From Elymus sibiricus (Eukaryota; Streptophyta; Magnoliopsida; Poales; Poaceae): a DNA stretch of 64,000 nt. Positions 31,916 to 45,400 of the stretch are shown piece by piece. Position numbers and translations under genes: made by a program. The notes below the pieces were generated by a model, which was not told the DNA's origin, did no database searches, and saw only the letters and a program-made list of their open reading frames with translations. Location: contig CM077666.1 of NCBI GenBank assembly GCA_039707655.1, forward strand, positions 238,110,166 to 238,174,165, read 5' to 3'. How positions within the stretch are numbered: the first letter of the stretch is position 1; each line of letters starts with the position of its first letter.

Positions 31916-32564
31916 GCGCGGAGCAAAAGAATTACAACCACGTACTCATGCATGGATCAAATTCATACAAAAATTCGACATGACCTTCCCTAAACATAGG
32001 ACATATTGAGTTTGCCCAAAATTTGCCAAAACGGAATTGAATCGACCTTTCGGCAAAACATCGGCAACTCATGTCACCCACATTTCAATAAATACACAAT
32101 ATAGGCAACTCACATGCCACACACAATTCGGTATATTCATATTGCACATAGTTTTGGTCCTATCGCACACACACATATTTCCATTCTTGCACAACTCTTT
32201 TTTTGCTCACCTATGTGTCGAGAGGGATATCGAGCATCTTCTGAATTAGGTAGTAGCTCTAGATAGTGAGGTACCTACATATAGCTCTAACTAGGGGGAG
32301 AGAGAGAGCTAGTGGAGATGGGTGGATGGGCAAAGAAAGAGAGATGGAGGAGGGAGGCCATTAATTAATGGAGGTGGTGGAGGGGCAAAGAAAGAGAGAG
32401 GGAGGAGGGAGGGCATTAATGGAGGGGGTGGAGGGGCAAAGAGAGGGGGAGGAGGGGGAGCATTGAAAGGAAGAACCAACAAGCAAGTGCAAGAGGAGAG
32501 GGAGAAAGGAAGGGGGAGGGAGAAAAGGGGGGGGGAAGGTGATAGATATTTTGGCTGGCGACCA
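31916..32564. other. CACTA G: promoter side of the transposase gene, with GA-rich tandem block
   Basis: 31916-32280 is AT-rich with no gene. 32290-32545 is almost purely purine on plus. It contains about three imperfect copies of a unit of about 50-60 bp with GGGCAAAGAAAGAGAGA, GGAGGAGGGAGG and CATTAATGGAGG. Purine-only tracts of this kind can form triplex DNA. Open frames here are composition artefacts. Confidence 0.6.
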
Positions 32565-32943
32565 TAGCAGTAGCGCTTGCCACCAACGCGCGCTACTGGT
32601 AGCTGCACTAGCTATAGCGCTGGGTTGCAAAACACGCTACTGCTAAAGGGGCCCACAAGTTTACACGCAGAAAAAATAGCAGTAGCGCGTTGTCTAGACC
32701 AGGCGCTACAGATCTGGCTTTAACAGTAGCGCTGGGTAGACAACCGACGCTGCTAATATCTCTTGATCTGGGGGGTGTGTTGTGGCACACTTACCAGTAG
32801 CGCGGCCAAGAAAAACGAACGCTGCTGCTAAGTTATACCAGTAGCGCGTTTTGTACCAAGCACTACTGCTACTTACCAGTAGCGTGGTGGCCAAAACAGG
32901 CGCTACTGGTAAAGTTCTACGTATAAGCATTTTCCTAGTAGTG
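32565..32943. repeat. CACTA G right subterminal repeats and TIR
   Basis: At least a dozen AGTAGCGC or inverted copies, ending in the TIR CACTACTAGGAAAATGC (inverted) at 32943. Confidence 0.9.
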
Positions 32944-32946
32944 GTA

Positions 32947-34359
32947 CGAACGAAATGGGGCTGTACACGCCCCGGAGCTTCTCATTATGTTCGCCTGATG
33001 GGCCCGCGAGACCTCCTGCCCACGCCCAAGTGGAAGCCCCATGCTCCGCGCTGGCAGAAAGATCGACCCACGATCATTCCCACACCCCTGTGGAAGCCCC
33101 ATGCTCCACGCTGGCGGAACAATCAACTGAGGGCGCCCCACGGGCTGCACCAACCTCAAGCTGACCCGTGCCGGACATGGCAGCACCCGTTTTTCTCATT
33201 TGATGTGTAACTGAGGGCGCCCCACGGGTTGCACCAACCTCAAGCTGATCCGTGCCCGACACAGCAGCCGCATCTTGTTTTGGTTATGTAATGGGTTGCT
33301 ATCTTACTTCAGTAAAGCTTCGTTTCCCTTACATGGTGTTTCGTTTTGTCCTTGCCTCACCAGCCTCGTGCGCTCAAGACGTCCCTCATGAGCCTCACGT
33401 GAGTGGGGGCTGGACACGGTGCCTGTGCTCGGGTCAGTCCCAGCAGCGCTGAAAAACCCAAGCAGCCGGGCTCTGGCTCGCGGGCCTGCTCCCGTGCACG
33501 TCACCCCACCAAGGTTCTTGGTGTCTTGTCTCCTCGCGTGACGCGCATGAGTGAATCAGCGAGCGTGCACTGCTCCCCTATTGTTAAGTATTCTGCATGC
33601 AGCTATCTCAGGAGCAGGTCCCTCGAAAGGCCTCGCGAGGACGCCTCGCGAGGTGGAACCCCCAGGGCCTCAGGAAGCCCTGTTGGCCCTGCCTCGGGAG
33701 CTAACCCACAACGGCCGTCTCAGCAGGAGATCTCGCGAGCGAAGCCCTCACGAGGCATACCCTACAAGTGACGACCCGCCAGACATTATCCTACAGAGCT
33801 AAGTCTCCTCCCTCGCGAGACACCCTTGCCTCCACTCAAGCTCTCTCCCTTTGCGATCCTGCTGAGTGCTAGTGTTTTTTCTTCCGCGTGAGCCGTTTGC
33901 ACGCCAAAGGGGGGCTCCCTGAGCATTGCGCCTCAGGAGCCCTCACTACCTCCCGGTGCCCCTCACCTCCTGGCCTTGTCCCAGCATCACGACCGGACAT
34001 ACCAACGGTGGCTGAGGCCTGCTCGGGGGCTGGATCCTGACGGCGTAGAGCGCTGAGGTGAACAAGGAAAGAAAAAACGGCCTCATGAGAGGACCTCGGG
34101 AGAGAACGCATACATCCCAAATCGCAAAAGCATTAGATCAAGACACAAAAAGGTATTGTTTTCATGCCCCCACGGGGCTACATCGATTTGGTGCAGGAAA
34201 ATAAAAAGAAGGAAAAGGCCCGGGCGGGGCACCGTCGCCCCCGAGACTCCAACGCGGACGCCGCACGCGTCCCCAAGAAGGTGCCGCAGGCAAGCGCGGC
34301 TCCGTCACCATGCGCATGGTGCCCACCCCCAGGGGTTTCGGAGTCGTCGCCGTGCGCGC
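32947..34359 (+). other. Element C: spacer after integrase
   Basis: Non-coding. Colinear with 1467-2549 of element A (shared blocks are listed there). It contains GTGGAAGCCCCATGCTC at 33031 and 33091 and a duplicated segment GAGGGCGCCCCACGGG-TGCACCAACCTCAAGCTGA-CCGTGCC at 33129-33175 and 33213-33260. It ends in an A-rich part and GCCCCCACGGGG (34164), after which the antisense B3-like ORF ends at 34360. Confidence 0.7.
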
Positions 34360-34580
34360 CTAGTCGGAGTCCTCGTCCTCACTCTTGACGCGGGGGGAGC
34401 TGTCGTCGCTTCCGCTCCCGCCAGAGGGGGCGGCACCGTCGTCGCTGTCGTCCTCGCTGGAGGAGCTGCTGCAGCTGTCATCCTCGCTCTGCGCGCAGCA
34501 CCCCAGACGGCTGACGGAGATGCCGAAGATCTTCACGAAGAGCGTAGTGGCCCCGTCGTACTTGAACTGGAGGATGTGCC
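34360..34580 (-). pseudogene. Element C antisense ORF: C-terminal half of a B3-like domain and acidic tail
   Basis: On minus the frame begins at the LARD insertion point with HILQFKYDGATTLFVKIFG, the closing strands of a plant B3-type DNA-binding domain. It continues through SRLGCC into a Ser/Asp/Glu-rich tail ending at TAG 34362-34360. The N-terminal half is at 46721-46990, beyond the LARD. Removing the LARD and one copy of its target duplication restores one reading frame across the break, so the ORF was whole before insertion. It is antisense to gag-pol of element C. Confidence 0.75.
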
Positions 34581-37500
34581 TGTCACGCCCAATATGCGAT
34601 CCTATCCTCGAGGGACTCGGAGGCCCCACCAGGGATAGAAGCGCATATCGAAGACGCTTGCAAGGTGGATATCATTACATCGTACCATGTACATAATAGA
34701 TGGCGATACAGAGAAATATATACAATCATCACAGGAATGCATCAATACATAGCACAACATACAGAAGAGCAGAATCCGACTACGGATGAAACACAAACGA
34801 AAAACACGAACGACATCCACCCTGCTAGCCCAGGCTGCCGACCAGGAACCTATCCCAAGATCGATGAAGAAGAAGAACTCCAAAAGCAAACGCGCATTGC
34901 TCTCACGTCAAATCATCACATTACCTGTACTTGCATCTGTTGTTGTAGTAATCTGTGAGCCACGAGGACTCAGCAATCCCATAACCATGGGTAGCAGGAC
35001 TATCAAAGCTTAAATGGGTATGGAAGGGTAAAGTGGTGAGGTTGCAGCAAGCACTAAGCATTATATGGTGGCTAACTTACGAGTACAAGAATAAGAAGAG
35101 CAACTACGCATAACGGTCGCAAACTAATTATGATCAAGAAGTGATCCTGAACACCTACTTACGAGTCAAACATAACCCCACCGTGTTCTCTTCCCGAACT
35201 CCCTCGAAAAGAGACGATCACGGTTACGCACGCGGTTGGTGTATTTTAATTAGAATTAGTGTCAAGTTCTCTACAACCATAGGTTATAAATATCCAAGTC
35301 GCCACATAACCGCGGGCACGGCTTCGCGTAAGATTTAACCCTGCAGGGGTGTTCCAACCTGGTCCATCACAAACCAACACAAGCTGCGGTGGAAGACCTC
35401 AACCTCAAGAAAAACCCGATCAACCTCGAGTCAGCCCGAAGTATCCTCGGAGTCCCGGTGAACAAGACAGTTTGACAATGGTAACGCAAGTCCAGCAAGA
35501 CCTCCCAGCATGCCGACACCCTGATAGTAGCCGCGCGTATCTCATCTCAGGCCACGACCGATGGGAAAGCCTACGAGTAAAACCAGATCCTCGAGTTTCC
35601 TCATGGTGGCCCCGCAGTCTGCCCGGTTCGGACCAACACCATTGGCACTGGCCCACCTGTATTATGTTGAATTAAGAATCCTCGGGTAGCGCTAACTCCT
35701 TATGCAAATTAATTATTTAATTCAGCATTATTATGTTGGCAAATGTTAAAACCAATGTTGGACTTGCTGGAAGCGATTATTCAAAGTGAACTGTCAAGAG
35801 AGTCCCATACCCCTGAGCATGTTAGGAACGCTAATCAAGGATCATAACACCAATATTACGGAAACTAGGGCGGCATGAGTGGAACAAAACACCAGGCAAA
35901 AGGCCGAGCCTTCCACCCAAAACCAAGTATATAGATGCATTAATTAAATAAGAGATATTGTGATATCCCATGATATCCATGTCCCAACATGGAACAACCT
36001 GCAACTAGCAACGCTATAAGAAAGGGCTGAGCAAAGCGGTAACATAGCCAAACAACGGTTTGCTGGGTAAGGGTGGTTAGAGGCTGTATCATGGCATATG
36101 GGAGCCTGACATATATGTGGTAGGAAGCGCGACATAGCGATAGTAACGAGACAACTAGCAAGCAAAGATAGTAAATATATCCAAGGTCATGATCATCTTG
36201 CCTGAAATCCCGCTCAAAAGAAGATCAATTCCATGAAGAAGACGAACCAACGTAGTCGAACGAATCCTCACAATCGCATCGAAACCGGAACTATCGAGAA
36301 GAAGCACAACCGGAAAAAAGCAAACAACATGGTAAACACCCAAGCATAAATACGGCATGATGCACAACCAAGTATAATGCATGTCAAGTTTAAATGTTGT
36401 TAACATGGCTAGAGATGAAGCATAAGCAATCCATACAACCATGCAAGTTTAAATGAGGCCGGAAACACAAACAATAATTCCGGAAATTCCCCATATGCAA
36501 ATTTCGAAATTGGTACGGATCTGAATTAACAGATTGTTAAAGTTGTTAAACAGCAAGTTGACATGCACCATGATGATCTACACATTTTTCTAGTCAAGTT
36601 ACATATGTAGATCATTTAATTCAGAGCTACGGTCCAGAAGATATGAGCTAAACAAGTTTAACATGGCAATAATGCAAAATGCATGCAAACATCAACCACA
36701 ACACTCAAATCGAGGATGCAACATGACAATGTGAAACTACGCACCATTCTACGCAAGTTTCATGTAGGACATGATCAAAACGAAGCAACGGTTCAACAAT
36801 TACAACCAACACAAATTATAACAACAATCTGCTCAAAACAGCAACATAGCACTTTGCAAACATCAAAACAACATGCTAAAGTGCTAGAACATGGCATCAA
36901 ATGGCACATCATGGTAGTACATAGCATGGAGCTCAAATCATTCAACATGGACATAAACATAGGAGCAACAGATTAATTACTATGATTTTTGCAAAATGGA
37001 ACATTCTGTTAACAGGTTGATAGATTTAACATGATGGCAACTTGAGAACAACAAAGAGACATGCTACAGCAAGATTACATGGCAACCAAGGGCATGGCAT
37101 CAAAGTAGACATTACATAGACCAAATCTCATGAAGGAACCATATGCATATGAGCTCTAGATTAGTGGCAACCATCAAGCAAAGTTGGCAAGTTTTTATCA
37201 CAGATAGTTTTTAACTTAGAACAGCAACACTGATTAGGCATGTTTACAAGCTCATGGCAGTCACATCTTGGCATATCATGGCATGAAATAAATACTAATA
37301 CTAAGAAGACATGAAAATGCTCCAAAGTCATGTCGACAAGATGCTCATATGACATTTGCGTTAAATCACACAAAAAAGACAAAGTGACACATATTAATAG
37401 TTTTCTGCAGCAACATCATGTGGCACTTTTGCAGCAGAGATTATGACATGTAGATGAGTTCTATCATGGATGGAATTACTACCATCATGTAGAGCACAGA

Positions 37501-38875
37501 GAGTAGAGCAAGTTACATATAAAGTTAATCATCATCGGACACACATGCAAAAAGTTATCATCATCGCAAAATTTAACATAATGTTGAAAAAAACAGGGAC
37601 AACAACCTCTCGGGAAAAACTGGATGAAGTATTACGGGGACGGCGAGACTCAGGAGGTCCGTTTGGTTGGATGGGTGCGGGCATCCAGGGACTGGGCTGT
37701 CCCGGCGGGGGGGCAAAGGAGGAGCCGGCAGGGGCGCGACCATGGCGAGGAGGCGGCGTACGCGAGGCGGCGGGGACAACACGGAGGAGGCGGATCTGGG
37801 TCCAGGGAGGCCGGATCCAGCGAGGCTTGGCTCTAGACGACGACTTTAATGGCGGCGGCGTAGCGGCAGGGAGCTCCTGCTCCTGTCCATGGCGTGGGGA
37901 GAGAGAGGGATTAGGGTTAGGGAGAGAGAAAAGAGGAAGGAGAGAAGGGGGGCGACGGGGCGCGACCTGGCGGGCGGCGGCGGCTGCTGCTCCGGTGGGC
38001 GGCACGCCGGCGGGGCGACGCGCGCTCGGGCGCGGGGAGGCGCGGCGGCGGTGCTGGAGCGGGCGAGCGGCGGCGCGCTGCGGGCAGCCCCGGGCCCCGA
38101 TGGGCTCGGGCGGGCCTGCCCCGGGCCCGGGCGGGCCACGGCGGCTGGAGGGAGGCAGAGGGCGATGTGGCAGCGCGGGAGAGGCCACGGACGGCGGCTG
38201 GTGGCGGTGAGGGCGCCACTTGGCGGCAGTGGAGAGGTGGGAGGTGGCTGGCGACGGCATGGATCCCGAGAAGGGCTAGGGTTGCCCAAAAATGGCAAGG
38301 GGAGGTGGTTTAAATAGGTGGGGATGCTAGGGTTGAGGTTTTTTGGGGTGTTTCAGAGCCCTCCGGTCACGATCGGACGGTTCCGGATAGAGGGTAGATT
38401 AGCTGGGCTAGGTGGGCTGTGTAGAGAGGGTTTGGGCTGAGGAGAGAGGGAAGTGGTGCAGCCCGGCACGGTTTTCAGGACACCGAAAACGTCCGACGTT
38501 TTGACCGGCTATAGTGCCGCTATAGTTATCCGTTGGGGCATCAAACGACATCCGAATGGGACGACATTTGGCAGGCGGTCTACCTACAATATAATAAGAT
38601 CGCACGCCCACTTTCACCCCATTCCGAGAACATTTTATCCCACTTATAAAATAATATTTCGGAGGTGCCGCGGGCGCGTGCGAGTGTGTCCGGTCTCGAA
38701 ACGGAAAATGGAAGGGACGCGGAGAAGCTGGCAGCTACGATCGGATGCAAATTTTATGAAAACATGCGGATGAAATGCACATGATAACATGACGAAGTGC
38801 AACAAGCAAACGAATCACACGACAATGACGGAAATAAATGGAAGGCATCTGGAGCATCGGTCTCGAGGCGTCACA
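34581..38875 (-). repeat. LARD 3' LTR (left copy)
   Basis: Closely matches 42438-46720. In the first 135 bp the two differ at about four positions. The part with the TATA-like CTATTTAAACC on minus (about 38307-38317) is followed by a GC-rich leader (38300 down to about 37650). Long frames in that GC-rich part occur on both strands and I do not call them genes. Confidence 0.92.
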
Positions 38876-38887
38876 ACTCTCCCCCAC
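38876..38887 (-). promoter_or_regulatory. LARD polypurine tract
   Basis: On minus GTGGGGGAGAGT, directly before the 3' LTR start TGTGACGCC. It would prime plus-strand synthesis. Confidence 0.85.
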
Positions 38888-41800
38888 TAACAGAAGATCT
38901 TGACCCGAGATCTTAGGAAGGAAACGGAAGGGGAAGAGGAAGAGGTAAAAGAAAGTTGCTCTTAGACAAACGAGTGAAACGAAAGAACCTTGAGAGGTTG
39001 AACAACTCGAAAGAGAGGGTGCAACGGAGATCAACGAAGTTGGGAGCACTCCGGAAGAAAAGAGGAACGGGGAATGTGACGAGAATCAAGAGCTCAAGGG
39101 ACATGATAGACTATGTAACCACTCCGGTTAGAACACGATAGAAAAGGAATAAGAACGAAAGAATTCAGATAGCATCCCGGTAGAAAAGAAAAGCCGAGGT
39201 TGACAAGAAGGAAGACTTGAAAAGAGGACAAGACACTCCAGTAAAATGGATAAGGAAGGAAAGAACAAGATCTTGGCGAAACGAGATAATGGGTCGAAGA
39301 GAGCAACATCACCATGCCTTCGAAATGAAAGAATAGAAGCTAAATCATTGGAAAGAAAAGAACGGAGAAGTAAATGACAACTTCCACCATAAATGAATTT
39401 TAAAGGCATCCCTACAAAGAAGGATTGAATGGAGTTGTTGGAAAATCAACAACGAAAAGAATAAGCTTGTTGTGGGCTTATGGAAAACATCTCCTAACTT
39501 GAGGTGAAATTCTGCCACTAATGGAACAATTGATTGCTTGAGAGCAACATGGAGATGAAAAACTTCTTCGAACGAGAGGATAAAGAGCAAGCTTGGATCA
39601 TGGATAATCACCACGAATAGCAACAATCCATCGGAAAGGCTTTAGGTGAAATCTATACCAAGATAGCAACGAGAAAGAAATGATGGTTTTAAATATATCA
39701 TTCTTAACAATTTTTCTTCGAGACTCCTCGTGAATCAAGAATGGTATAACACCATCTCAAAAGATAAGGGAGAATGACTTGCACTTCGGAATGCGAGGCG
39801 AAGAATACTTGAGCTCCTCCAACAAGAATCTTGAAGAAGACTTCGAGAACGGATTAAATACTTAACGAGCCACAAGAAGAAACTCTCGAAGAACTACGGA
39901 TAGAAAGGATGCTAGAAAAGAAGTGAAGGCTAAAGAACATGATGAAGCCTTGCAATGATTTTAGATGGAGCTTCATGACGAGATAATGAGAAAAACTTTG
40001 AACTCCGAAAAAGAAAGACGAGCAACTTTGAATCGAGAATTTATCCATCACGAACAAACTCCGGAAGAAGGAATTAAATCACCTCCATGAAACAAGAATA
40101 AGAATTATGATATGTCTATCCTTCATCAAAATAAATTGATGAAAAGCAATTGATTTGCATACTACTTATTCTTCTTGAAAAGATTGAAGAGAGATATAGC
40201 ACAAACTTGGGAAGTCCATCAACGAAACACCGGTAAGATTTGGACAGAACGAATGAATAGATATGATAACAAAGGAAGATGAATCTTGAACAAACCATCG
40301 TAAGAATTTGAAAACGAACGAACAAAACAGAACAAATCGCCAGGAAGAATTAGAAAACGAACGAGGATACTTGGGGGAAATTAATTACAAGAGAACGAAG
40401 CGATCACGAGCTTATTGGAGAACATTTGAACGAAGCACCGGAAGAATTTGAGAACGAGAGATGAGCGTTGAGAATGAATAATTCTTCTGAATGACGGCCT
40501 TCGAAGAATCGAAAATGGAAAGAACTCATGAAATGCTCCGGCTGGGTATGAAAAGAATTTCTCACAATTGTAAACAATTGTGAGGATGGCATGAAGCTAG
40601 AACCACGAATCTTCAAGAGAACGGATGAGAGAAATTCTTCTTCGTTCTTCCAATGCTGAGAATGACGATGAGAACCACCATGAAGAATTTATGAGATACT
40701 CTGGAATAATGATGAATAGAAAAGTTGAGCCAAATTTGAAAAGAATTAGGAAGTGATCTTGGAGAAGGCAATTGACTGATGGAATCCATTCTTACGTCAA
40801 ACTTTGAAAGAATTTGAGAATGACTCCGGGAAAAATTAGAAGAGTCAGGTAAGATCCTGGGAAAAGACCTGTCGGTTAAGGCCCACTCAAAAGAAACACC
40901 GTTGGAACAACTGCTTGAAATAGAGACTGCACCGGTTCAATTAAATGGCTTGAGAGAAATAACAACCTCGAAATATGTCGAACGGATCTTGAATGGAAAG
41001 ATGAATCTTCTGAGATAATTTCTGCACTCCGGATATGAATAGAGAGAGGTGAATAAACAAGAGAGGCTTGGGTAAGAATTTCCAACATGGGAAATATTTG
41101 AATCAATGAAAGGAAAATGATCAACACCGAAAGCTTGAATTAAATCCACTAGAGAAGAAACGAGAATGAAGAATGATGAACTTGTAGCTCCTGATCATCT
41201 TCACGAGAAATCACCGGATAAGAACATTGAAAGAATGGAGAGACTTCTCATGAATAAAATGGATATTTGATTTGAGAATTTTGACTCCGCATAGAAAAAG
41301 GGTGGGAGGGTGGGGAAAATAAAGACAACTTGGGACGAATGAAACGAACAAGTCCTCAGGTCTCTCAACGGCGCTCGTATGCAATAACTTGAAGAGAAGC
41401 ACGTCGGTTGAAAAGAATTTACATGAAGGATTACCAACCCCATATAAATATGAGAACGTCATTTAGGAAAGGTATCGAATCCACACTTGACTTCGAAGCA
41501 ACTCGAATACCACAACTCAAAACAAAACAAAGGATGTGGCTTGCAGAATAAGCCGGAACAAACATATGATAGAGATTTCGTCCGAAATTTTCGTGGTGGG
41601 GCCCACACGGGCTCGATCTTACAGCGACCATCAAGTACATTGCTGCCCTTGACATACGAAGCATCCCCGAGCCGTGGCAAAGCTACAAGGGCTCTTTAAG
41701 ACACCACGACACCACTATAAAAACGACCGTGTACAGGTGGACCACTAGACGTCGAACCCCAATCTCAGATCATGTATCTATCGGAAAGATGTAATAGGTA

Positions 41801-42422
41801 ACTACTTGAATTCCCACCTAAGAACTCCCGAAACTTCTTGGTTATGCGATCAGGTTGTGGGTCTAGGAACCTACTCAGCAATCAACAACCTAATCAGCTG
41901 TAACTGCATCCGCAACCCTTAACACACGACTGAGAAACTTCGCAAATTCGTCTACCTCAGACCTTCGAAAACACAATGATACTTGTCACGGTGGATCATC
42001 CGAGCTATCTCCTCCAGTACTGGGGAAAAGTCACGACACTATTTGCCACCACAAAGAGTATAGAAGCATTTCGATGTCGGCGTCCTCTGGTATTCAGGAA
42101 CTGAAATGATAGCGAATGTGACAAGAACACCTTGGAGCTCAACTTCCCGGGTCCAATCCATACGGTCAGGAGGCACCAAGATAGAATTCCCGTCACAATG
42201 ATATCATAACGATTCCAAAATACCCGCGTGATCCTAAAAAAAAATTGAGTGAGAAGAGTAGTAGAATCAAACACCTACGTCACAATTCCTCACCAGAGCG
42301 ACGAAGGGGATAAGGAATAAAAAGAAGTCCTACTCTCCGATATATAGCTAGACTCAAAATAGTTTTTCTTCTAGACTCGCCAACGGTTCGAACAATCAAG
42401 GGGGCTCCTATGGTCGGTCGAG

Positions 42423-42434
42423 GCTCTGATACCA
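42423..42434 (-). promoter_or_regulatory. LARD primer binding site (initiator tRNA-Met)
   Basis: TGGTATCAGAGC on minus, three bases after the 5' LTR end. This fixes the element's orientation. Confidence 0.95.
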
Positions 42435-42437
42435 ACT

Positions 42438-45400
42438 TGTCACGCCCAATATGCGATCCTATCCTCGAGGGACTCGGAGGCCCCACCAGGGATAGAAGCG
42501 CATATCAAAGACGCTTGCAAGGTGGATATCATTACATCATACCATGTACATAATAGATGCGGATACAGAGAAATATATACAATCATCACAGGAATGCATC
42601 AATACATAGCACAACATACAGAAGAGCAGAATCCGACTACGGATGAAACACAAATGAAAAACACGAACGACATCCACCCTGCTAGCCCAGGCTGCCGACC
42701 AGGAACCTATCCCAAGATCGATGAAGAAGAAGAACTCCAAAAGCAAACGTGCATCACTCTCACGTCAAATCATCGCATTACCTGTACCTTCATCTGTTGT
42801 TGTAGTAATCTGTGAGCCATGAGGACTCAGCAATCGCATAACCATGGGTAGCAAGACTATCAAAGCTTAAATGGGTATGGAAGGGTAAAGTGGTGAGGTT
42901 GCAGCAAGCACTAAGCATTATATGGTGGCTAACTTACGAGTACAAGAATAAGAAGAGCAACTACGCATAACGGTCGCAAACTAATTATGATCAAGAAGTG
43001 ATCCTGAACACCTACTTACGAGTCAAACATAACCCCACCGTGTTCTCTTCCCGAACACACTCGAAAAGAGACGATCACGGTTACGCACGCGGTTGGTATA
43101 TTTTAATTAGAATTAATGTCATGTTCTCTACAACTAGAGGTTATAAATATCCAAGTCGCCACATAACCGCGGGCACGGCTTCGCGTAAGATTTAACCCTG
43201 CAGGGGTGTTCCAACCTGGTCCATCACAAACCAACACAAGCTGCGGTGGAAGACCTCAACCTCAAGAAAAACCCTATCAACCTCGAGTCAGCCCGAAGTA
43301 TCCTCGGAGTCCCGGTGCACAAGACATTTCAACAATGGTAACGCAAGTCCAGCAAGACCTCCCGGCGTGCTGACACCCTGATATTAGCCGCGCGTAACTC
43401 GTCTCAGGCCATGACCGGATGGGAAAGCCTACGAGTAAAACCAGATCCTCGAGTTTCCTCATGGTCGCCCCGCAGTCTGCCCGGTTCGGACCAACACCAT
43501 CGGCACTGGCCCACCTATATTATGTTGAATTAAGAATCCTCGGGTAGCGCTAACTCCCTATGCAAATTAATTATTTAATACAGAATTATTATGTTGGCAA
43601 ATGTTAAAACTAATGTTGGGCCTTGCTGGAAGCGTTTATTCAAAGCGAACTGTCAAGAGAGTCCCATACCCCTGAGCATGTTAGGAATGCTAATCAAGGA
43701 TCATAACACCGGTATTACGGAAACTAGGGCGGCTTGAGTGGAACAAAACACCAGGCAAAATGCCGAGCCTTCCAGCCAAAACCAAGTATATAGATGCATT
43801 AATTAAATAAGAGATATTGTGATATCCCATGATATCCATGTCCCAACATGGAACAACCTGCAACTGCACCTGCAACTAGCAATGCTATAAGAAAGGGCTG
43901 AGTAAAGCGATAACATAGCCAAACAACGGTTTGCTGGGTAAGGGTGGTTAGAGGCTGTATCATGGCATATGGGAGGCTGACATGTATGTGGTAGGAAGCG
44001 CGACATAGCGATAGCAATGAGACAACTAGCAAGCAAAGATAGTAAAGATATCCAAGGTCATGATCATCTTGCCTGAAATCCCGCTCAGAAGAAGATCAAG
44101 TCAATGAAGAAGACGAACCAACGTAGTCGAACGAATCCTCACAATCGCAACGAAACCGGAACTATCGAGAAGAAGCACAAACGGAAAGAAGCAAACAACA
44201 TGGTAAACACCGAAGCATAAATACGGCATGATGCATAACCAAGTATAATGCATGTCAAGTTTAAATGTTGTTAACATGGCAGGAGATGAAGCATAAGCAA
44301 TCCATACAACCAGGCAAGTTTAAATGAGGCCGGAAACACAAACAATAATTCCGGAAATTCCCCATATGCAAATTTCAAAATTCGTACTGATCTGAATTAA
44401 CACAATGTTAAAGTTGTTAAACAGCAAGTTCACATGCACCATGAAGGTCTACACGTTTTTCTAGTCAAGTTACATATGTAGATCATTTAATTCGGAGCTA
44501 TGGTCTAGAAGATATGAACTAAACAAGTTTAACATGGCAATAATGCAAAATACATGCAAACATCAACCACAACACTCAAATCGAGGATGCAACATGATAA
44601 TGTGAAACTACGCACCATTCTACGCAAGTTTCATGTAGGACATGATCAAAACGGAGCAACGGTTCAACAATTACAACCAACACAAATTATAACAACAATC
44701 TGCCCAAAACAGCAACATAGCACTTTGCAAACATCAAAACAACATGCTACAGTGCTAGAACATGGCATCAAATGGCACATCATGGTAGTACATAGCATGG
44801 AGCTCAAATCATTCAACATGGACATAAACATAGGAGCAACAGATTAATTACTATGATTTTTGCAAAATTGAACATTTTGTTAACAGGTTGACAGTTTTAA
44901 CATGATGGCAACTTGAGAACAACAAAGAGACATGCTGCGGCAAGATTACATGGCAACCAAGGGTATGGCATCAAAGTAGACATTACATATACCAAATGTC
45001 ATGAAGGAACCATATGCATATGATCTCTAGATTAGTGGCAACCATCAAGCAAAGTTGGCAAATTTTTATCACAGAAAGTTTTTAACTTAGAACAGCAACA
45101 GTGATTAGGCATGTTTACAAGCTCATGGTAGTCACATCATGGCATATCATGGCATGAAATAAATACTAACAGTAAGAAGACATGAAAATGCTCCAAAGTC
45201 ATGTGGACAAGATGCTCGTATGACATTTGCATTAAATCACACAAAAATGACAAAGTGACACATACTAACAGTTTTCTGCAGCAACATCATGAGGCACTTT
45301 TGCAACAGAGATTATGACATGTAGATGAGTTCTATCATGGATGCAATTACTACCATCATGTAGAGCACAGAGAGTAGAGCAAATTACATATAAAGTTCAT

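Larger units (their letters stand above)
27322..32943 (-). mobile_element. CACTA (En/Spm) transposon G, full length
   Basis: 5622 bp. The terminal inverted repeats are CACTACTCGGAAAATGCTTA (left) and CACTACTAGGAAAATGCTTA (right, inverted), 19 of 20 identical. The 3-bp TSD GTA is at 27319-27321 and 32944-32946. Subterminal arrays of ACCAGTAGCGC/GCGCTACTGGTA lie at both ends. Genes are on minus: a TNP2-type transposase with stops, then a small RNase H1-like membrane protein. It was inserted just after the integrase stop of element C. Confidence 0.95.
38876..42437 (-). other. LARD non-coding core
   Basis: No gag, pol or other recognisable coding frame in 3.5 kb. The plus strand is strongly purine-rich and carries many diverged copies of a motif close to GAAGAATTTGAGAACGA (for example about 40305, 40345, 40440 and 40805). 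Such conserved, non-coding cores are the defining feature of LARDs and may hold packaging structure. The right end is the primer site and the left end the polypurine tract. Confidence 0.85.

Noticed and set aside
37470..38298. Long Pro/Arg/Ala-rich frames on both strands in the LARD LTR (also at 45403-46152)
   Set aside because: They occur on both strands and in several frames of a GC-rich LTR leader, and differ between the two LTR copies by frame-changing indels.
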